Shown: positions 24,790-34,703, counted from the stretch's first letter. The stretch is 64,000 nt of DNA from Nocardioides baculatus (GCF_016735675.1 NZ_JAERSG010000005.1:310001-374000), one strand, 5' to 3'. A program made the numbers and translations. Notes: generated by a model from the sequence alone, not told the origin.

Positions 24790-25560
24790 ATGATCGATCC
24801 CACCACGCTCGACGACCACGCCTTCGCCGTCTGGGCGGCCGAACGAGCCGGTACGGTCCTGCTCGACGTACGCGCCGGTGCGGAGGCCGACGGCCTCGAG
24901 GGCAAGGCCCTCAAGGATGCCGGCGACGCCGCCGCCCAGGCCGAGCTCGACCGGGTGCTGACCGCGCACCGCCCCGGCGACTCCGTGCTGTCGGAGGAGG
25001 CCGCGGACGACAAGTCGCGCCTGACCGCGAAGCGCGTGTGGATCATCGACCCGCTCGACGGCACCCGCGAGTTCTCCGAGCCCCCGCGCGACGACTGGGC
25101 CGTCCACGTCGCGCTCTGGGAGGACGGCGAGCTCGTGGCGGGTGCCGTCGCGCAGCCCGCCCTGGGCGAGACGTTCAGCACGGGCCGTCCGCTGGTCGTG
25201 CCGCCCCGGACGTCCGACCGGCCCCGCATCGCGGTCTCCCGCAGCCGTCCGCCCGCCTTCGTCGAGGCGCTCGCCGCCGAGCTCGGCGCCGAGCTGGTCC
25301 CGATGGGCAGCGCCGGCGTCAAGGTGATGAGCGTGGTCCGCGACGTCGCGGACGCCTACGTCCACGCCGGTGGGCAGTACCAGTGGGACAACGCCGCGCC
25401 CGTCGCCGTCGCCCGGGCCGCCGGCCTCCACTGCAGCCGGGTCGACGGCTCGCCGATCGTCTACAACGAGGACGACACGTCGCTGCCCGACCTCATCGTG
25501 TGCCGCCCCGAGCTGGCCGAGCAGATCATCGAGTTCGTACGCCAGCACGGCACCGACTGA
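24790..25560 (+). CDS. cysQ: 3'(2'),5'-bisphosphate nucleotidase, CysQ/inositol phosphatase family
   Basis: 256 aa from ATG 24790 (MIDPTTLDD). Metal-binding motifs of the inositol monophosphatase superfamily: SEEAADD, IDPLDGTREF and the C-terminal WDNAAPVAVA. Length and motifs fit actinobacterial CysQ, which removes the 3'-phosphate from PAP, the by-product of PAPS-using enzymes. This suits a genome with a sulfotransferase (3049-4152). A histidinol-phosphate or inositol-phosphate phosphatase role cannot be excluded. Confidence 0.82.
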   Translation: MIDPTTLDDHAFAVWAAERAGTVLLDVRAGAEADGLEGKALKDAGDAAAQAELDRVLTAHRPGDSVLSEEAADDKSRLTAKRVWIIDPLDGTREFSEPPRDDWAVHVALWEDGELVAGAVAQPALGETFSTGRPLVVPPRTSDRPRIAVSRSRPPAFVEALAAELGAELVPMGSAGVKVMSVVRDVADAYVHAGGQYQWDNAAPVAVARAAGLHCSRVDGSPIVYNEDDTSLPDLIVCRPELAEQIIEFVRQHGTD

Positions 25561-25567
25561 CCCCGGG

Positions 25568-25625
25568 TAGTTCAGGACGAGATGGTGGCCGGGAAACCCC
25601 GCGGACGACCGTCTAACCTGAACTA
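25568..25625. repeat. Short inverted repeat (element 5)
   Basis: TAGTTCAGG (25568-25576) pairs with CCTGAACTA (25617-25625). Between them GCCGGGAAACC and GACGACCGT echo parts of the elements at 51261 and 57429, so this may be a diverged member. The right arm runs into the -10 hexamer of the next gene. Confidence 0.55.
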
Positions 25626-25629
25626 GCGT
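25624..25629 (+). promoter_or_regulatory. -10 hexamer TAGCGT of the VOC gene (leaderless)
   Basis: Part of CTAGCGTGG (25623-25631), 7 bases before ATG 25637; it overlaps and so disfavours GTG 25628 as start. Confidence 0.55.
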
Positions 25630-25636
25630 GGCGCGC

Positions 25637-26047
25637 ATGACCTCCTTCGTCTCGCACACGACCGTCGACTGCCACGATGCCTACGAGCTCTCCGAGTGGT
25701 GGAAGTCCCTGCTGGGCTACGTCGATCGCGAGGGCGACCCCAACGAGCCGGGGCACGAGGAGTGCGAGATCCACGACCCCGAGACCGGTCACACCATCCT
25801 CTTCCTCGAGGTCACCGACGCCGAGCTGCCGGCGAAGCGGATCCACTTCGACGTACGCCCCCGCGCGGGCACCCGCGACGAGGAGATCGAGCGGGTGCGC
25901 GGCCTCGGGGCGACCGAGGTCGCCGACCACCGCGGGCAGTACGGCCCGGGGACCGGATGGGTGGTCTTCGCCGACCCCGAGGGCAACCAGTTCTGCGTCC
26001 TGCGCTCGCAGGCCGAGGTGGACGCGGGGCCGCCGCCGGTCGGCTGA
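25637..26047 (+). CDS. Glyoxalase/VOC family protein
   Basis: 136 aa from ATG 25637 (MTSFVSHTTVDC). Two beta-alpha-beta-beta-beta modules of the vicinal oxygen chelate fold: the first has DCHDAYELSEWWKSLLGY, the second ends VVFADPEGNQFCVLRS, the usual closing pattern with the metal-ligand Glu position shifted to Gln/Asn. Members include glyoxalases and dioxygenase-like or drug-binding proteins, so the reaction is unknown. A strong terminator follows. Confidence 0.82.
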   Translation: MTSFVSHTTVDCHDAYELSEWWKSLLGYVDREGDPNEPGHEECEIHDPETGHTILFLEVTDAELPAKRIHFDVRPRAGTRDEEIERVRGLGATEVADHRGQYGPGTGWVVFADPEGNQFCVLRSQAEVDAGPPPVG

Positions 26048-26062
26048 GGCGACCGAACGCAG

Positions 26063-26095
26063 CGACCCCCGGCAGACCAGGTCTGCCGGGGGTCG
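26063..26095. terminator. Bidirectional terminator hairpin
   Basis: A perfect 15-bp stem (26063-26077 with 26081-26095, core CCCCCGGCAGAC) with a 3-base loop lies between two convergent genes. Confidence 0.8.
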
Positions 26096-26114
26096 TCGTG
26101 CGCGTTGCGTCAGG

Positions 26115-26801
26115 TCAGCCGACGAAGGTCTTCCAGACGAAGCCGTTGGCGAGGTACTTGGAGTCGCCCTTGACGACGAAGCTCCAGTACCAGGTGCCGC
26201 CGCGGCGGGGCAGGGTGATCTTGTACTTGCCCTTCGCGTTGGTCTTGATGGTCTTGAACTTCTTGTAGCCGGTCTTCTGCTTGCGCGAGACCTTGATGAC
26301 GACCTTCTTCTTGCCGTAGCTGGGCGTCACCTTGCCCTTGAGCACGAAGCCCGAGCTCGGGTAGGTGATCTTGCGGGCCACCTCGATGCCGAGCGGCGCC
26401 GACTCGCTCGCGGCGTAGTTGTCGGCGAAGGTGTTGGCGGCGGTCCCACCGCTGTAGGTGGCCTTGTAGGCGGTGTTCTGCTCCGGCTTGAAGTCGGTCC
26501 ACGCGATGTAGCCGCTGGCGGGCTGGGTCTCGATCGCGGTCCACGTGGTCGAGCCGGCGGGCATCGCCCACAGCGTGGCGGTGTCCGCGTCGTTGTAGGG
26601 CGACCCGCCGTCGGAGGCGTCGATCTCGGAGGTGAAGGAGACCTCGTCGCCGTAGGTCACCCGCGGCTCGCCGTAGCTCAGCTCCAGGATGATGGACGTG
26701 GTCAGGTTGTCGGTGGCCTGGCTGGGCGCGGCGATCGCGATCGGCGTCAGTCCGGCAAGTCCTGCCGTGACCGCATAGGCCACGATTCGGTTGATGCGCA
26801 T
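26115..26801 (-). CDS. Secreted protein with Ig-like/bacterial surface domain
   Basis: 228 aa. The N-terminus is a Sec signal peptide (MRINRIVAYAVTAGLAGLTP... with likely cleavage near APSQA). The mature part is beta-rich with many Tyr, Thr and Lys. The C-terminal 80 residues (KVTPSYGKKKVVIKVSR, TNAKGKYKITLPRRGGTWYW) resemble the Ig-like repeats found in actinobacterial surface proteins. No catalytic motif or wall anchor is seen. Convergent with the VOC gene across a terminator. Confidence 0.75.
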   Translation of the reverse strand: MRINRIVAYAVTAGLAGLTPIAIAAPSQATDNLTTSIILELSYGEPRVTYGDEVSFTSEIDASDGGSPYNDADTATLWAMPAGSTTWTAIETQPASGYIAWTDFKPEQNTAYKATYSGGTAANTFADNYAASESAPLGIEVARKITYPSSGFVLKGKVTPSYGKKKVVIKVSRKQKTGYKKFKTIKTNAKGKYKITLPRRGGTWYWSFVVKGDSKYLANGFVWKTFVG

Positions 26802-26898
26802 GTCCCCGTTGTTCCTCTCGAGAAGACGTCAGATTCAGGTGAAGTCCGGTGTGATCTGGGTGCTACCCCGTGACGCGTGGGGCAAACCCCTACCCCCG

Positions 26899-26904
26899 TA
26901 GACT
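26899..26904 (+). promoter_or_regulatory. -10 hexamer TAGACT, candidate mfd promoter
   Basis: Would give a transcript start near 26911. A 10-bp hairpin (26914-26923 with 26927-26936, one A-C mismatch, loop ACT) then forms the extreme 5' end of the mfd mRNA. Confidence 0.4.
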
Positions 26905-26984
26905 TATCACTTCCCCCCATCCGACTCGGACGGGGGCCTTCTCGCATGCCCCGGCCTGTCCCGCCCTGTCCCGAAGGGATCCTC

Positions 26985-29900
26985 GTGTCGTCCACGCCGC
27001 TCCTCGCCGTCGCCGAGCGCGTCGTCGCCGCCCCCACGCTCGCCGGGGCGCTGGCCGACGCCGCGGTCCGCAACGCGCTCGACCTGACCGGTCCGGGAGC
27101 CCTGCGACCGTTCGTCGTGCACGGCCTCGTGGCCCGCGGACGCACCGTCCTCGCGGTCACCGCGACCTCGCGCGAGGCCGAGGACCTGGTCGAGGAGCTC
27201 GCCGACCTCGTCGATCCCGACACCGTCGCCTACTACCCGAGCTGGGAGACGCTGCCGCACGAGCGGCTCAGCCCACGCAGCGACACCGTCGGTCGCCGGC
27301 TCGCGGTGCTGCGCCGGCTGCGTCACCCCGGCACGGACGCGGCCAACGGCCCGCTCCAAGTGGTCGTCGCGCCGATCCGCAGCCTGCTGCAGCCGCAGGT
27401 CCCGGGGCTCGCCGACATCGAGCCCGTCGAGCTGGCGCCCGGCGACACGAGCCCGCTCGAGGACGTCGTCCGCGGCCTCGCCGAGGCGGCGTACTCCCGC
27501 GTCGACATGGTCGAGCGGCGCGGCGAGTTCGCCGTGCGCGGCGGCATCGTCGACGTCTTCCCGCCCACCGAGGAGCACCCGCTGCGGGTGGAGTTCTGGG
27601 GCGACGACGTGGAGGAGATCCGCGCCTTCTCCGTGGCCGACCAGCGCACGCTGGAGACGGTGCAGCGCCTCTGGGCGCCGCCGTGCCGCGAGCTGCTGCT
27701 CACCGACGACGTACGCCGTCGCGCGGCGGAGCTGGGCCAGGCGCACCCGCAGCTGCTCGAGCTCACCGACAAGATGGCCGCGGGCATCGCCGTCGAGGGG
27801 ATGGAGTCGCTCGCGCCGGTGCTCGTCGACGAGATGGAGCTGCTCGTCGACCTGATGCCGGCCGACACGACCGTGCTGGTGCTCGACCCCGAGCGTGCCC
27901 GCAGCCGCGCGCACGACCTCGTCGCCACGAGCGAGGAGTTCCTCGGCGCGTCGTGGGCCGCGGCCGCCGGCGGTGGCACCGCGCCGATCGACCTCGGCGC
28001 CGCGTCCTACCGCGAGATCGCCGACGTCCGGCTGCACGCGCTCGGGCTCGGGCACGCCTGGTGGGCGGTGAGCCCGTTCGGCCTCGACGAGGTGGAGGAC
28101 GAGTCGCTCACCCTCGAGGTGCACCCGGCCGAGTCCTACCGCGGTGACCTCGAGCAGGCCGTCACCGACATCCGCGACTGGCTCGACCGCGGCCTCGACG
28201 TCGTGGTCGTCCACGCCGGCCACGGTCCCGCGCAGCGCTTCGTCGAGCTCCTCGGCGAGCACGACGTCGCGGCCAGGCTGGTCGAGGAGGGCGGCACCGC
28301 CGGTCCGGGCGTCGTCACCGTCACCTGCGGCAGCGTCGTCAACGGCCTCGTCGACGACCAGGCCAAGGTCGCGATCCTCACCGGCGACGACCTGTCGGGC
28401 CAGAAGGCGTCGACGCGCGACATGCGCCGGATGCCCACGCGCCGCAAGAAGCAGATCGACCCGCTCGAGCTCAAGGCCGGCGACTACGTCGTCCACGAGC
28501 AGCACGGCGTCGGCCGCTTCGTCGAGATGAAGCAGCGCGAGATCGGCGGGGCGGTGCGCGAGTACCTCGTGCTGGAGTACGGCGCCAGCAAGCGCGGCGG
28601 ACCCAACGACATGCTCTACGTCCCGGCCGACACCCTCGACCAGGTCACCCGCTACGTGGGTGGCGAGAACCCGAGCCTCGACCGGCTCGGCGGCGGCGAC
28701 TGGACCAAGCGCAAGAACAAGGCGCGCCGGGCGGTCCGCGAGATCGCCGCGGAGCTGATCAAGCTCTACGCCGCGCGCCAGGCGACGAAGGGCTTCGCCT
28801 ACGGTCCGGACACCCCGTGGCAGCGCGAGCTCGAGGACGCCTTCCCGTTCACCGAGACGGTCGACCAGCTCACCACGGTCGACGAGGTCAAGGCCGACAT
28901 GCGCCAGGTGGTCCCGATGGACCGGCTCGTGTGCGGTGACGTCGGATACGGCAAGACCGAGATCGCGGTGCGGGCCGCCTTCAAGGCCGTGCAGGACGGT
29001 AAGCAGGTCGCCGTGCTGGTGCCGACGACGCTGCTCGTCACCCAGCACATGTCGACGTTCTCCGAGCGGATGACCGGCTTCCCGGTGGTCATCAAGGGGC
29101 TCTCGCGGTTCCAGACCGACAAGGAGGCCAAGGAGGTCATCACCGGTCTCGAGGACGGCTCGGTCGACATCGTGGTCGGCACCCACCGCCTGCTCAACCC
29201 CGACATCAAGGTCAAGGACCTCGGCCTGATCATCGTCGACGAGGAGCAGCGCTTCGGCGTCGAGCACAAGGAGCAGATGAAGCGGATGCGCACCTCCGTC
29301 GACGTGCTGTCGATGAGTGCGACGCCGATCCCGCGCACGCTCGAGATGGCGGTCACCGGCATCCGCGAGATGTCGACGATCACCACCCCGCCCGAGGAGC
29401 GGCACCCGGTGCTGACCTACGTCGGCGCCTACGAGGACCGCCAGGTCGTCGCGGCCGTGCGCCGTGAGCTGCTGCGCGAGGGCCAGGTCTTCTACATCCA
29501 CAACCGGGTGCAGTCGATCGAGAAGGCGGCCGCCCGGATCCGCGAGCTCGTGCCGGAGGCGCGCGTCGCCACCGCGCACGGCCAGATGGGCGAGCACGCG
29601 CTCGAGCAGGTCATGCTCGACTTCTGGGAGAAGCGCTTCGACGTGCTGGTCTGCACGACCATCGTCGAGAGCGGCCTCGACGTCTCCAACGCCAACACCA
29701 TGATCATCGAGCGCTCCGACACCCTCGGCCTCTCGCAGCTCCACCAGCTGCGCGGGCGCGTCGGCCGCTCGCGCGAGCGGGCCTACGCCTACTTCCTCTA
29801 CCCGGCGGAGAAGCCGCTCACCGAGACCGCCCACGAGCGGCTCGCCACCCTGGCCCAGCACTCCGACCTCGGCGGCGGCATGGCGATCGCGATGAAGGAC

Positions 29901-30542
29901 CTCGAGATCCGCGGCGCCGGCAACCTGCTCGGCGGTGAGCAGTCCGGCCACATCGCCGACGTCGGCTTCGACCTCTACGTCCGGCTGGTGGGCGAGGCGG
30001 TCGCGGAGTTCAAGGGCGGCAACGAGGAGGAGCTCGCCGAGGTCCGCATCGAGCTGCCCGTCGACGCGCACCTCCCGCACGACTACATCCCGAGCGAGCG
30101 GCTGCGCCTCGAGATCTACAAGCGCCTCGCCGAGGTGCGCTCCGACGCCGACGTCGAGGAGGTGCGCGCCGAGCTGGTCGACCGCTACGGCGAGCCGCCC
30201 GAGGTCGTGCAGTCGCTGCTCTTCGTGGCGCTCTTCCGGGCCCGGTGCCGCCAGGTCGGCGTGGGCGAGGTGACGCTGGCCGGCAAGTACGTCCGGTTCG
30301 CGCCGGTCGACCTCCCCGACTCCCGCGTCGTACGCCTCCAGCGGCTGCATCCGAAGTCCGTGGTCAAGGCACCGGTGCGTACGATCCTCGTGCCGAGGCC
30401 GCAGGGAACCGGGTTCCCCGTGCGTCCGGTGGCCGGCATCGCCCTGCTTGAATGGGCTCGCCGTGTGGTCGACGACGTGATCGCCGCGCCGACACCCCCA
30501 GCAGCGCCAACGACAGCAGATGGACCGAGGAGCGACTCGTGA
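26985..30542 (+). CDS. mfd: Transcription-repair coupling factor Mfd
   Basis: 1185 aa from GTG 26985, with GAAGGG upstream; ATG 26946 is less likely. Domains in order: UvrB-homology modules (residues 1-350), the RNA-polymerase-interacting CarD-like domain with YVVHEQHGVGRFVEM (about 500), the superfamily 2 translocase with Walker A GDVGYGKTE (about 651) and Walker B DEEQRFGV (about 751), and the C-terminal TRCF domain. It removes stalled RNA polymerase at lesions and recruits UvrA. Its stop overlaps the GTG of the following lipoprotein. Confidence 0.97.
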   Translation: MSSTPLLAVAERVVAAPTLAGALADAAVRNALDLTGPGALRPFVVHGLVARGRTVLAVTATSREAEDLVEELADLVDPDTVAYYPSWETLPHERLSPRSDTVGRRLAVLRRLRHPGTDAANGPLQVVVAPIRSLLQPQVPGLADIEPVELAPGDTSPLEDVVRGLAEAAYSRVDMVERRGEFAVRGGIVDVFPPTEEHPLRVEFWGDDVEEIRAFSVADQRTLETVQRLWAPPCRELLLTDDVRRRAAELGQAHPQLLELTDKMAAGIAVEGMESLAPVLVDEMELLVDLMPADTTVLVLDPERARSRAHDLVATSEEFLGASWAAAAGGGTAPIDLGAASYREIADVRLHALGLGHAWWAVSPFGLDEVEDESLTLEVHPAESYRGDLEQAVTDIRDWLDRGLDVVVVHAGHGPAQRFVELLGEHDVAARLVEEGGTAGPGVVTVTCGSVVNGLVDDQAKVAILTGDDLSGQKASTRDMRRMPTRRKKQIDPLELKAGDYVVHEQHGVGRFVEMKQREIGGAVREYLVLEYGASKRGGPNDMLYVPADTLDQVTRYVGGENPSLDRLGGGDWTKRKNKARRAVREIAAELIKLYAARQATKGFAYGPDTPWQRELEDAFPFTETVDQLTTVDEVKADMRQVVPMDRLVCGDVGYGKTEIAVRAAFKAVQDGKQVAVLVPTTLLVTQHMSTFSERMTGFPVVIKGLSRFQTDKEAKEVITGLEDGSVDIVVGTHRLLNPDIKVKDLGLIIVDEEQRFGVEHKEQMKRMRTSVDVLSMSATPIPRTLEMAVTGIREMSTITTPPEERHPVLTYVGAYEDRQVVAAVRRELLREGQVFYIHNRVQSIEKAAARIRELVPEARVATAHGQMGEHALEQVMLDFWEKRFDVLVCTTIVESGLDVSNANTMIIERSDTLGLSQLHQLRGRVGRSRERAYAYFLYPAEKPLTETAHERLATLAQHSDLGGGMAIAMKDLEIRGAGNLLGGEQSGHIADVGFDLYVRLVGEAVAEFKGGNEEELAEVRIELPVDAHLPHDYIPSERLRLEIYKRLAEVRSDADVEEVRAELVDRYGEPPEVVQSLLFVALFRARCRQVGVGEVTLAGKYVRFAPVDLPDSRVVRLQRLHPKSVVKAPVRTILVPRPQGTGFPVRPVAGIALLEWARRVVDDVIAAPTPPAAPTTADGPRSDS

Positions 30543-31210
30543 GCACAACCCGCCTGATGACGGCCGCGACGATCAGTGTCGCCGGGCTGCTGCTGACCGG
30601 GTGCGGCAGCGCCGCCCCGGGGATCGCGGCGAAGATCGGCGACGAGACGCTCACCGTCAGGGACATCGACACCGCCACCTCGCACTACTGCACGTCCGTG
30701 GGTGACCAGCTCGAGTCGCCGGTCCCGATGAGCTTCGTGCGGCAGTACGTCGTCCAGCTCCTCACCCTGCGCTCGCAGGCCGACCAGGTCGCCGAGGACT
30801 ACGGCGTGACGGCGGGCTCGACCTACGAGAACGACGTCGCGCAGCGGCAGGGCACCGCCGGCACGATGCCCGAGGAGGTGCGCGAGGACTACATCACGCT
30901 GACCTCGACGCCCGCCTACGCGCAGGACATCGTCGACCAGGTCGGCGCGATCGTGCTCGACGACCAGGGCATCGCCGACCCGACCACCGACCAGGTCACG
31001 CAGGCCGGGCTCGACGTCTTCAACCAGTGGCCCGACGCCAACGGCATCGACATCGACCCGCGCTACGGCCTGACCAACGTCGACGGCGTGCTCAAGCCGG
31101 TCGACACCAACACCTCCGTGGCCGTCGGCGACACCGCCAAGTCCGGCCTCGCCGACACGCCGGACCCGGAGTTCGCGAAGACCCTGCCGACGACCCACCG
31201 TTGCGGCTGA
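30539..31210 (+). CDS. Lipoprotein, SurA/PrsA N-domain-like
   Basis: 223 aa from GTG 30539, overlapping the mfd stop (GTGA). The signal peptide ends in the lipobox LLTGC. The following region (AKIGDETLTVRDIDTATSHYC) looks like the SurA_N type helical chaperone domain; no parvulin PPIase domain is present. It would be anchored to the outer face of the membrane and could assist folding of secreted proteins. This mfd-lipoprotein-mazG order recurs in actinobacteria. Confidence 0.82.
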   Translation: MSTTRLMTAATISVAGLLLTGCGSAAPGIAAKIGDETLTVRDIDTATSHYCTSVGDQLESPVPMSFVRQYVVQLLTLRSQADQVAEDYGVTAGSTYENDVAQRQGTAGTMPEEVREDYITLTSTPAYAQDIVDQVGAIVLDDQGIADPTTDQVTQAGLDVFNQWPDANGIDIDPRYGLTNVDGVLKPVDTNTSVAVGDTAKSGLADTPDPEFAKTLPTTHRCG

Positions 31211-31217
31211 CCTGCCG

Positions 31218-31643
31218 ATGACGGCCTCGTCGGGCGGCTCGGAGCTGGAGGCGTTCGCCGACCAGATGCGGGTGCTCCAGCGCGAGTGCGCGTGGAAGCG
31301 CGAGCAGACCCACACCTCGCTGATCCCCTACTTGCGCGAGGAGGCCGAGGAGGTCGTCGAGGCGATCGAGTCGGGCGACCCTGCAGCGCTGTGCGACGAG
31401 CTCGGCGACCTGCTCCTCCAGGTGGTGATCCATGCGGTGATCGCCGAGGAGGCCGGCGAGTTCACGCTCGACGACGTCGCGCGGGGCGTACGCGCCAAGA
31501 TGGAGCGTCGCAACCCCCACGTCTTCGGCGACGCCGTCGCCACCACCGTCGACGAGGTGATGGCGCTCTACAACGCGGCCAAGGCGGCCGAGAAGGCTAC
31601 GGGTCGAGAGGCACCACCTGCGGGTCCGGCGCGAACGCGCTGA
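31218..31643 (+). CDS. mazG: MazG nucleotide pyrophosphohydrolase
   Basis: 141 aa, a single-domain MazG. The metal-binding helices are REEAEEVVEAI (ExxE) and ELGDLLLQVV (ExxD). The enzyme converts NTPs or damaged nucleotides to NMP and pyrophosphate. It follows the lipoprotein by 7 bases. The end overlaps the convergent AraC-type gene by 47 bases. Confidence 0.9.
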   Translation: MTASSGGSELEAFADQMRVLQRECAWKREQTHTSLIPYLREEAEEVVEAIESGDPAALCDELGDLLLQVVIHAVIAEEAGEFTLDDVARGVRAKMERRNPHVFGDAVATTVDEVMALYNAAKAAEKATGREAPPAGPARTR

Positions 31644-32037
31644 CGTGGGCCGCCGCGACCGAGGGGCGCTCGTCGTAGGAGGTCCAGGCGGGCAGGGAGA
31701 TCCCGTCGGGCGGGTGGAAGTGGACGTCGCCGGGCGCGGCGACCTCCCACGTCGTCGGGTCGGCGCGCCACTCGGACGGCGAGGCCCCGAGCTCACGGCG
31801 GAAGGCGCGGACGAAGACGTCGTAGCCGCGGAAGCCGCAGTCGGTCGAGATGTCCTGGAGCCTGAGGTCGGTCTCGTGGGCCAGCCACGCCGCGCGCTCG
31901 AGGAGGAGCCGGTCGCGGAACCGTGACGCGGACTCACCCGCCATCGCCCGACGGATCCGGGCGCCCACCTCGTCGTCGTCCGGCCGGTGGAGGAACGCGT
32001 CGAGGAACGCGTCGAGGTGGTCGGCGGCGGTGGGCAC
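31597..32037 (-). CDS. Small AraC-type DNA-binding protein
   Basis: 146 aa from GTG 32037. The double helix-turn-helix of the AraC family fills most of the protein (LQDISTDCGFRGYDVFVRAF, then RRELGASPSEWR), followed by a 45-residue tail. It lacks the usual sensing domain of full-length AraC regulators. The start is supported by TAGCGT 7 bases upstream. The 3' end overlaps mazG on the opposite strand. Target genes unknown; eno lies divergently upstream. Confidence 0.75.
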   Translation of the reverse strand: MPTAADHLDAFLDAFLHRPDDDEVGARIRRAMAGESASRFRDRLLLERAAWLAHETDLRLQDISTDCGFRGYDVFVRAFRRELGASPSEWRADPTTWEVAAPGDVHFHPPDGISLPAWTSYDERPSVAAAHVSAFAPDPQVVPLDP

Positions 32038-32044
32038 GGCGCCC

Positions 32045-32050
32045 ACGCTA
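32045..32050 (-). promoter_or_regulatory. -10 hexamer TAGCGT of the AraC-type gene (leaderless)
   Basis: The minus strand reads CTAGCGTGG at 32051-32043; TAGCGT is 7 bases before GTG 32037. Confidence 0.55.
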
Positions 32051-32094
32051 GCCAGCCCCGCGGACACCCCGGCGACGTACGGCGTCGACGTGGC

Positions 32095-32100
32095 TAGGCT
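32095..32100 (+). promoter_or_regulatory. -10 hexamer TAGGCT of eno
   Basis: Predicts a start near 32108 and a leader of about 42 bases with AGGAG (32138-32142) before ATG 32150. Confidence 0.5.
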
Positions 32101-32122
32101 GGCCGCCGTCCCCTCAGTCTGA

Positions 32123-33427
<1,305 letters not shown>

Positions 33428-33433
33428 ACGGGG

Positions 33434-33439
33434 CAGACT
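33434..33439 (+). promoter_or_regulatory. -10 hexamer CAGACT of ftsB (leaderless)
   Basis: Ends 7 bases before ATG 33447, the same hexamer and geometry as glmU. Confidence 0.45.
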
Positions 33440-33446
33440 GTCCGCC

Positions 33447-34076
33447 ATGCCTTCCCAGCGTCGTACGTCACGCGGTGGGCCCAGCGGCAACGGATCACGC
33501 GGACCGGGGCAGGGCAGCACCACGCGCCCCGGCGACCGTTCGACGAGGCCGCGCACCACGGCGGCGCGTACGCCGGTCGCGACGGTCGCGGACACCGGGA
33601 GCCAGCGCGCGGTGCGACCCGCCGCGCAGCGGAGCGTGCGCCGACCCCGTTTCACCGGCCGTGCGGCCGTGCTGGTGCTGGTGCTCGCCGTGCTGACGGT
33701 GTCCTACGCGTCGTCGCTGCGCGCCTACCTCCAGCAGCGTGCCCACATCGGCGAGCTCAAGTCGCAGATCGCGACGCGCGAGTCCAGCATCGACGACCTC
33801 GAGCGCGAGAAGCAGCGGTGGGACGACCCGGCGTACGTCAAGGCGCAGGCGCGTGCCCGCTTCGGGTACCTGATGCCCGGTGAGTCCGGCTTCGAGGTCA
33901 TCGGCACCGACGGCAAGCCTCTCGAGGCGCAGGCCACGCTCAACGACCCGTCCGACGTGATCAAGACCGTGCCCAAGGCGTGGTGGACCGCCGCCTGGGA
34001 GTCGATGGAGCTGGCCGGCAACCCGCCGCCGCCCGGCGAGGAGCCGGCCGACCTGATCGACGGCAGCAAGCAGTGA
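33447..34076 (+). CDS. ftsB: Septum formation initiator FtsB/DivIC
   Basis: 209 aa. A basic, Pro/Ser/Thr-rich cytosolic N-terminus (residues 1-70), one membrane helix (AAVLVLVLAVLTVSYASSL), then an extracytoplasmic coiled coil (AHIGELKSQIATRESSIDDL) and the FtsB-type FGYLMPGE motif. It would link FtsQ and FtsL in the divisome. Position between eno and the DUF501 gene is the conserved actinobacterial order. The stop overlaps the next GTG. Confidence 0.92.
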   Translation: MPSQRRTSRGGPSGNGSRGPGQGSTTRPGDRSTRPRTTAARTPVATVADTGSQRAVRPAAQRSVRRPRFTGRAAVLVLVLAVLTVSYASSLRAYLQQRAHIGELKSQIATRESSIDDLEREKQRWDDPAYVKAQARARFGYLMPGESGFEVIGTDGKPLEAQATLNDPSDVIKTVPKAWWTAAWESMELAGNPPPPGEEPADLIDGSKQ

Positions 34077-34585
34077 GCGACATCGATCCCGCCGACGTCG
34101 AGGCGATCCGCGCGCAGCTCGAGCGCAAGCCGCGGGGCATCGACTCCATCGGCCACCGCTGCCCGTGCGGCAACCCCGACGTGGTCACGACGGAGCCGCG
34201 GCTGCCCGACGGCTCGCCGTTCCCGACGACCTTCTACCTCACCTGCCCGCGCGCGGCCTCGCGCATCGGCACGCTCGAGGGCTCGCACGTGATGAAGGAG
34301 ATGGAGGCGCGCCTCGGGACCGACGAGGAGCTCGCCGCCGCCTACCGTGCCGCGCACGAGCGCTACCTCGCCTTCCGTGCCGAGGTGGGGGAGCGGGCCG
34401 GGCTCGAGGTGCCCGAGATCGACGGCATCTCCGCCGGCGGGATGCCCGACCGCGTGAAGTGCCTGCACGTCCTCGCCGCCCAGTCGCTCGCGATGGGCCG
34501 CGGGGTCAACCCGCTCGGCGACGAGGTGCTCGACGCCCTCGGGGCGTGGTGGGAGTCCGGCCCCTGCGTGGCCGTCGACCGCTGA
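34073..34585 (+). CDS. DUF501 family protein
   Basis: 170 aa from GTG overlapping the ftsB stop. A conserved actinobacterial family of unknown function with Cys pairs that might bind a metal or cluster (HRCPCGNPDVV, FYLTCPRA, VKCLHVLAA). No membrane segment. Always found near eno, ftsB and ppx in this phylum as far as I recall. Confidence 0.88.
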   Translation: MSDIDPADVEAIRAQLERKPRGIDSIGHRCPCGNPDVVTTEPRLPDGSPFPTTFYLTCPRAASRIGTLEGSHVMKEMEARLGTDEELAAAYRAAHERYLAFRAEVGERAGLEVPEIDGISAGGMPDRVKCLHVLAAQSLAMGRGVNPLGDEVLDALGAWWESGPCVAVDR

Positions 34586-34703
34586 CCGGGCGATCCCTCG
34601 CGCTGGAACACCCCGACCGGGCGATTCCTCGCGCTGGCGTGCGGTTCCCAGCGCGAGGAAGTGCCCGGTCGGCACCTCTCGGCGCGAGGAAGTGCCCGGT
34701 CGG
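34584..34703. repeat. Two direct plus two inverted copies of a 23-bp unit (element 6)
   Basis: GACCGGGCGATCCCTCGCGC-type copies at 34584-34606 and 34615-34637 face reverse copies (CGCGAGGAAGTGCCCGGTCGG) at 34649-34672 and 34681-34703. The central pair forms a 24-bp stem with two mismatches. The first copy overlaps the DUF501 stop codon. Confidence 0.8.

Noticed and set aside
26907..30548. Very long open frame antisense to mfd (and others antisense to the GT4-Stealth gene, pepN, glmU-prs and the subtilase)
   Set aside because: High GC removes stop codons in opposite frames; translations are low-complexity Arg/Gly/Ala/Val without motifs, while the sense frames encode clear families.
34584..34703. 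CRISPR-like array of repeated units
   Set aside because: Only four units, two in each orientation, unequal spacing, no cas genes nearby.
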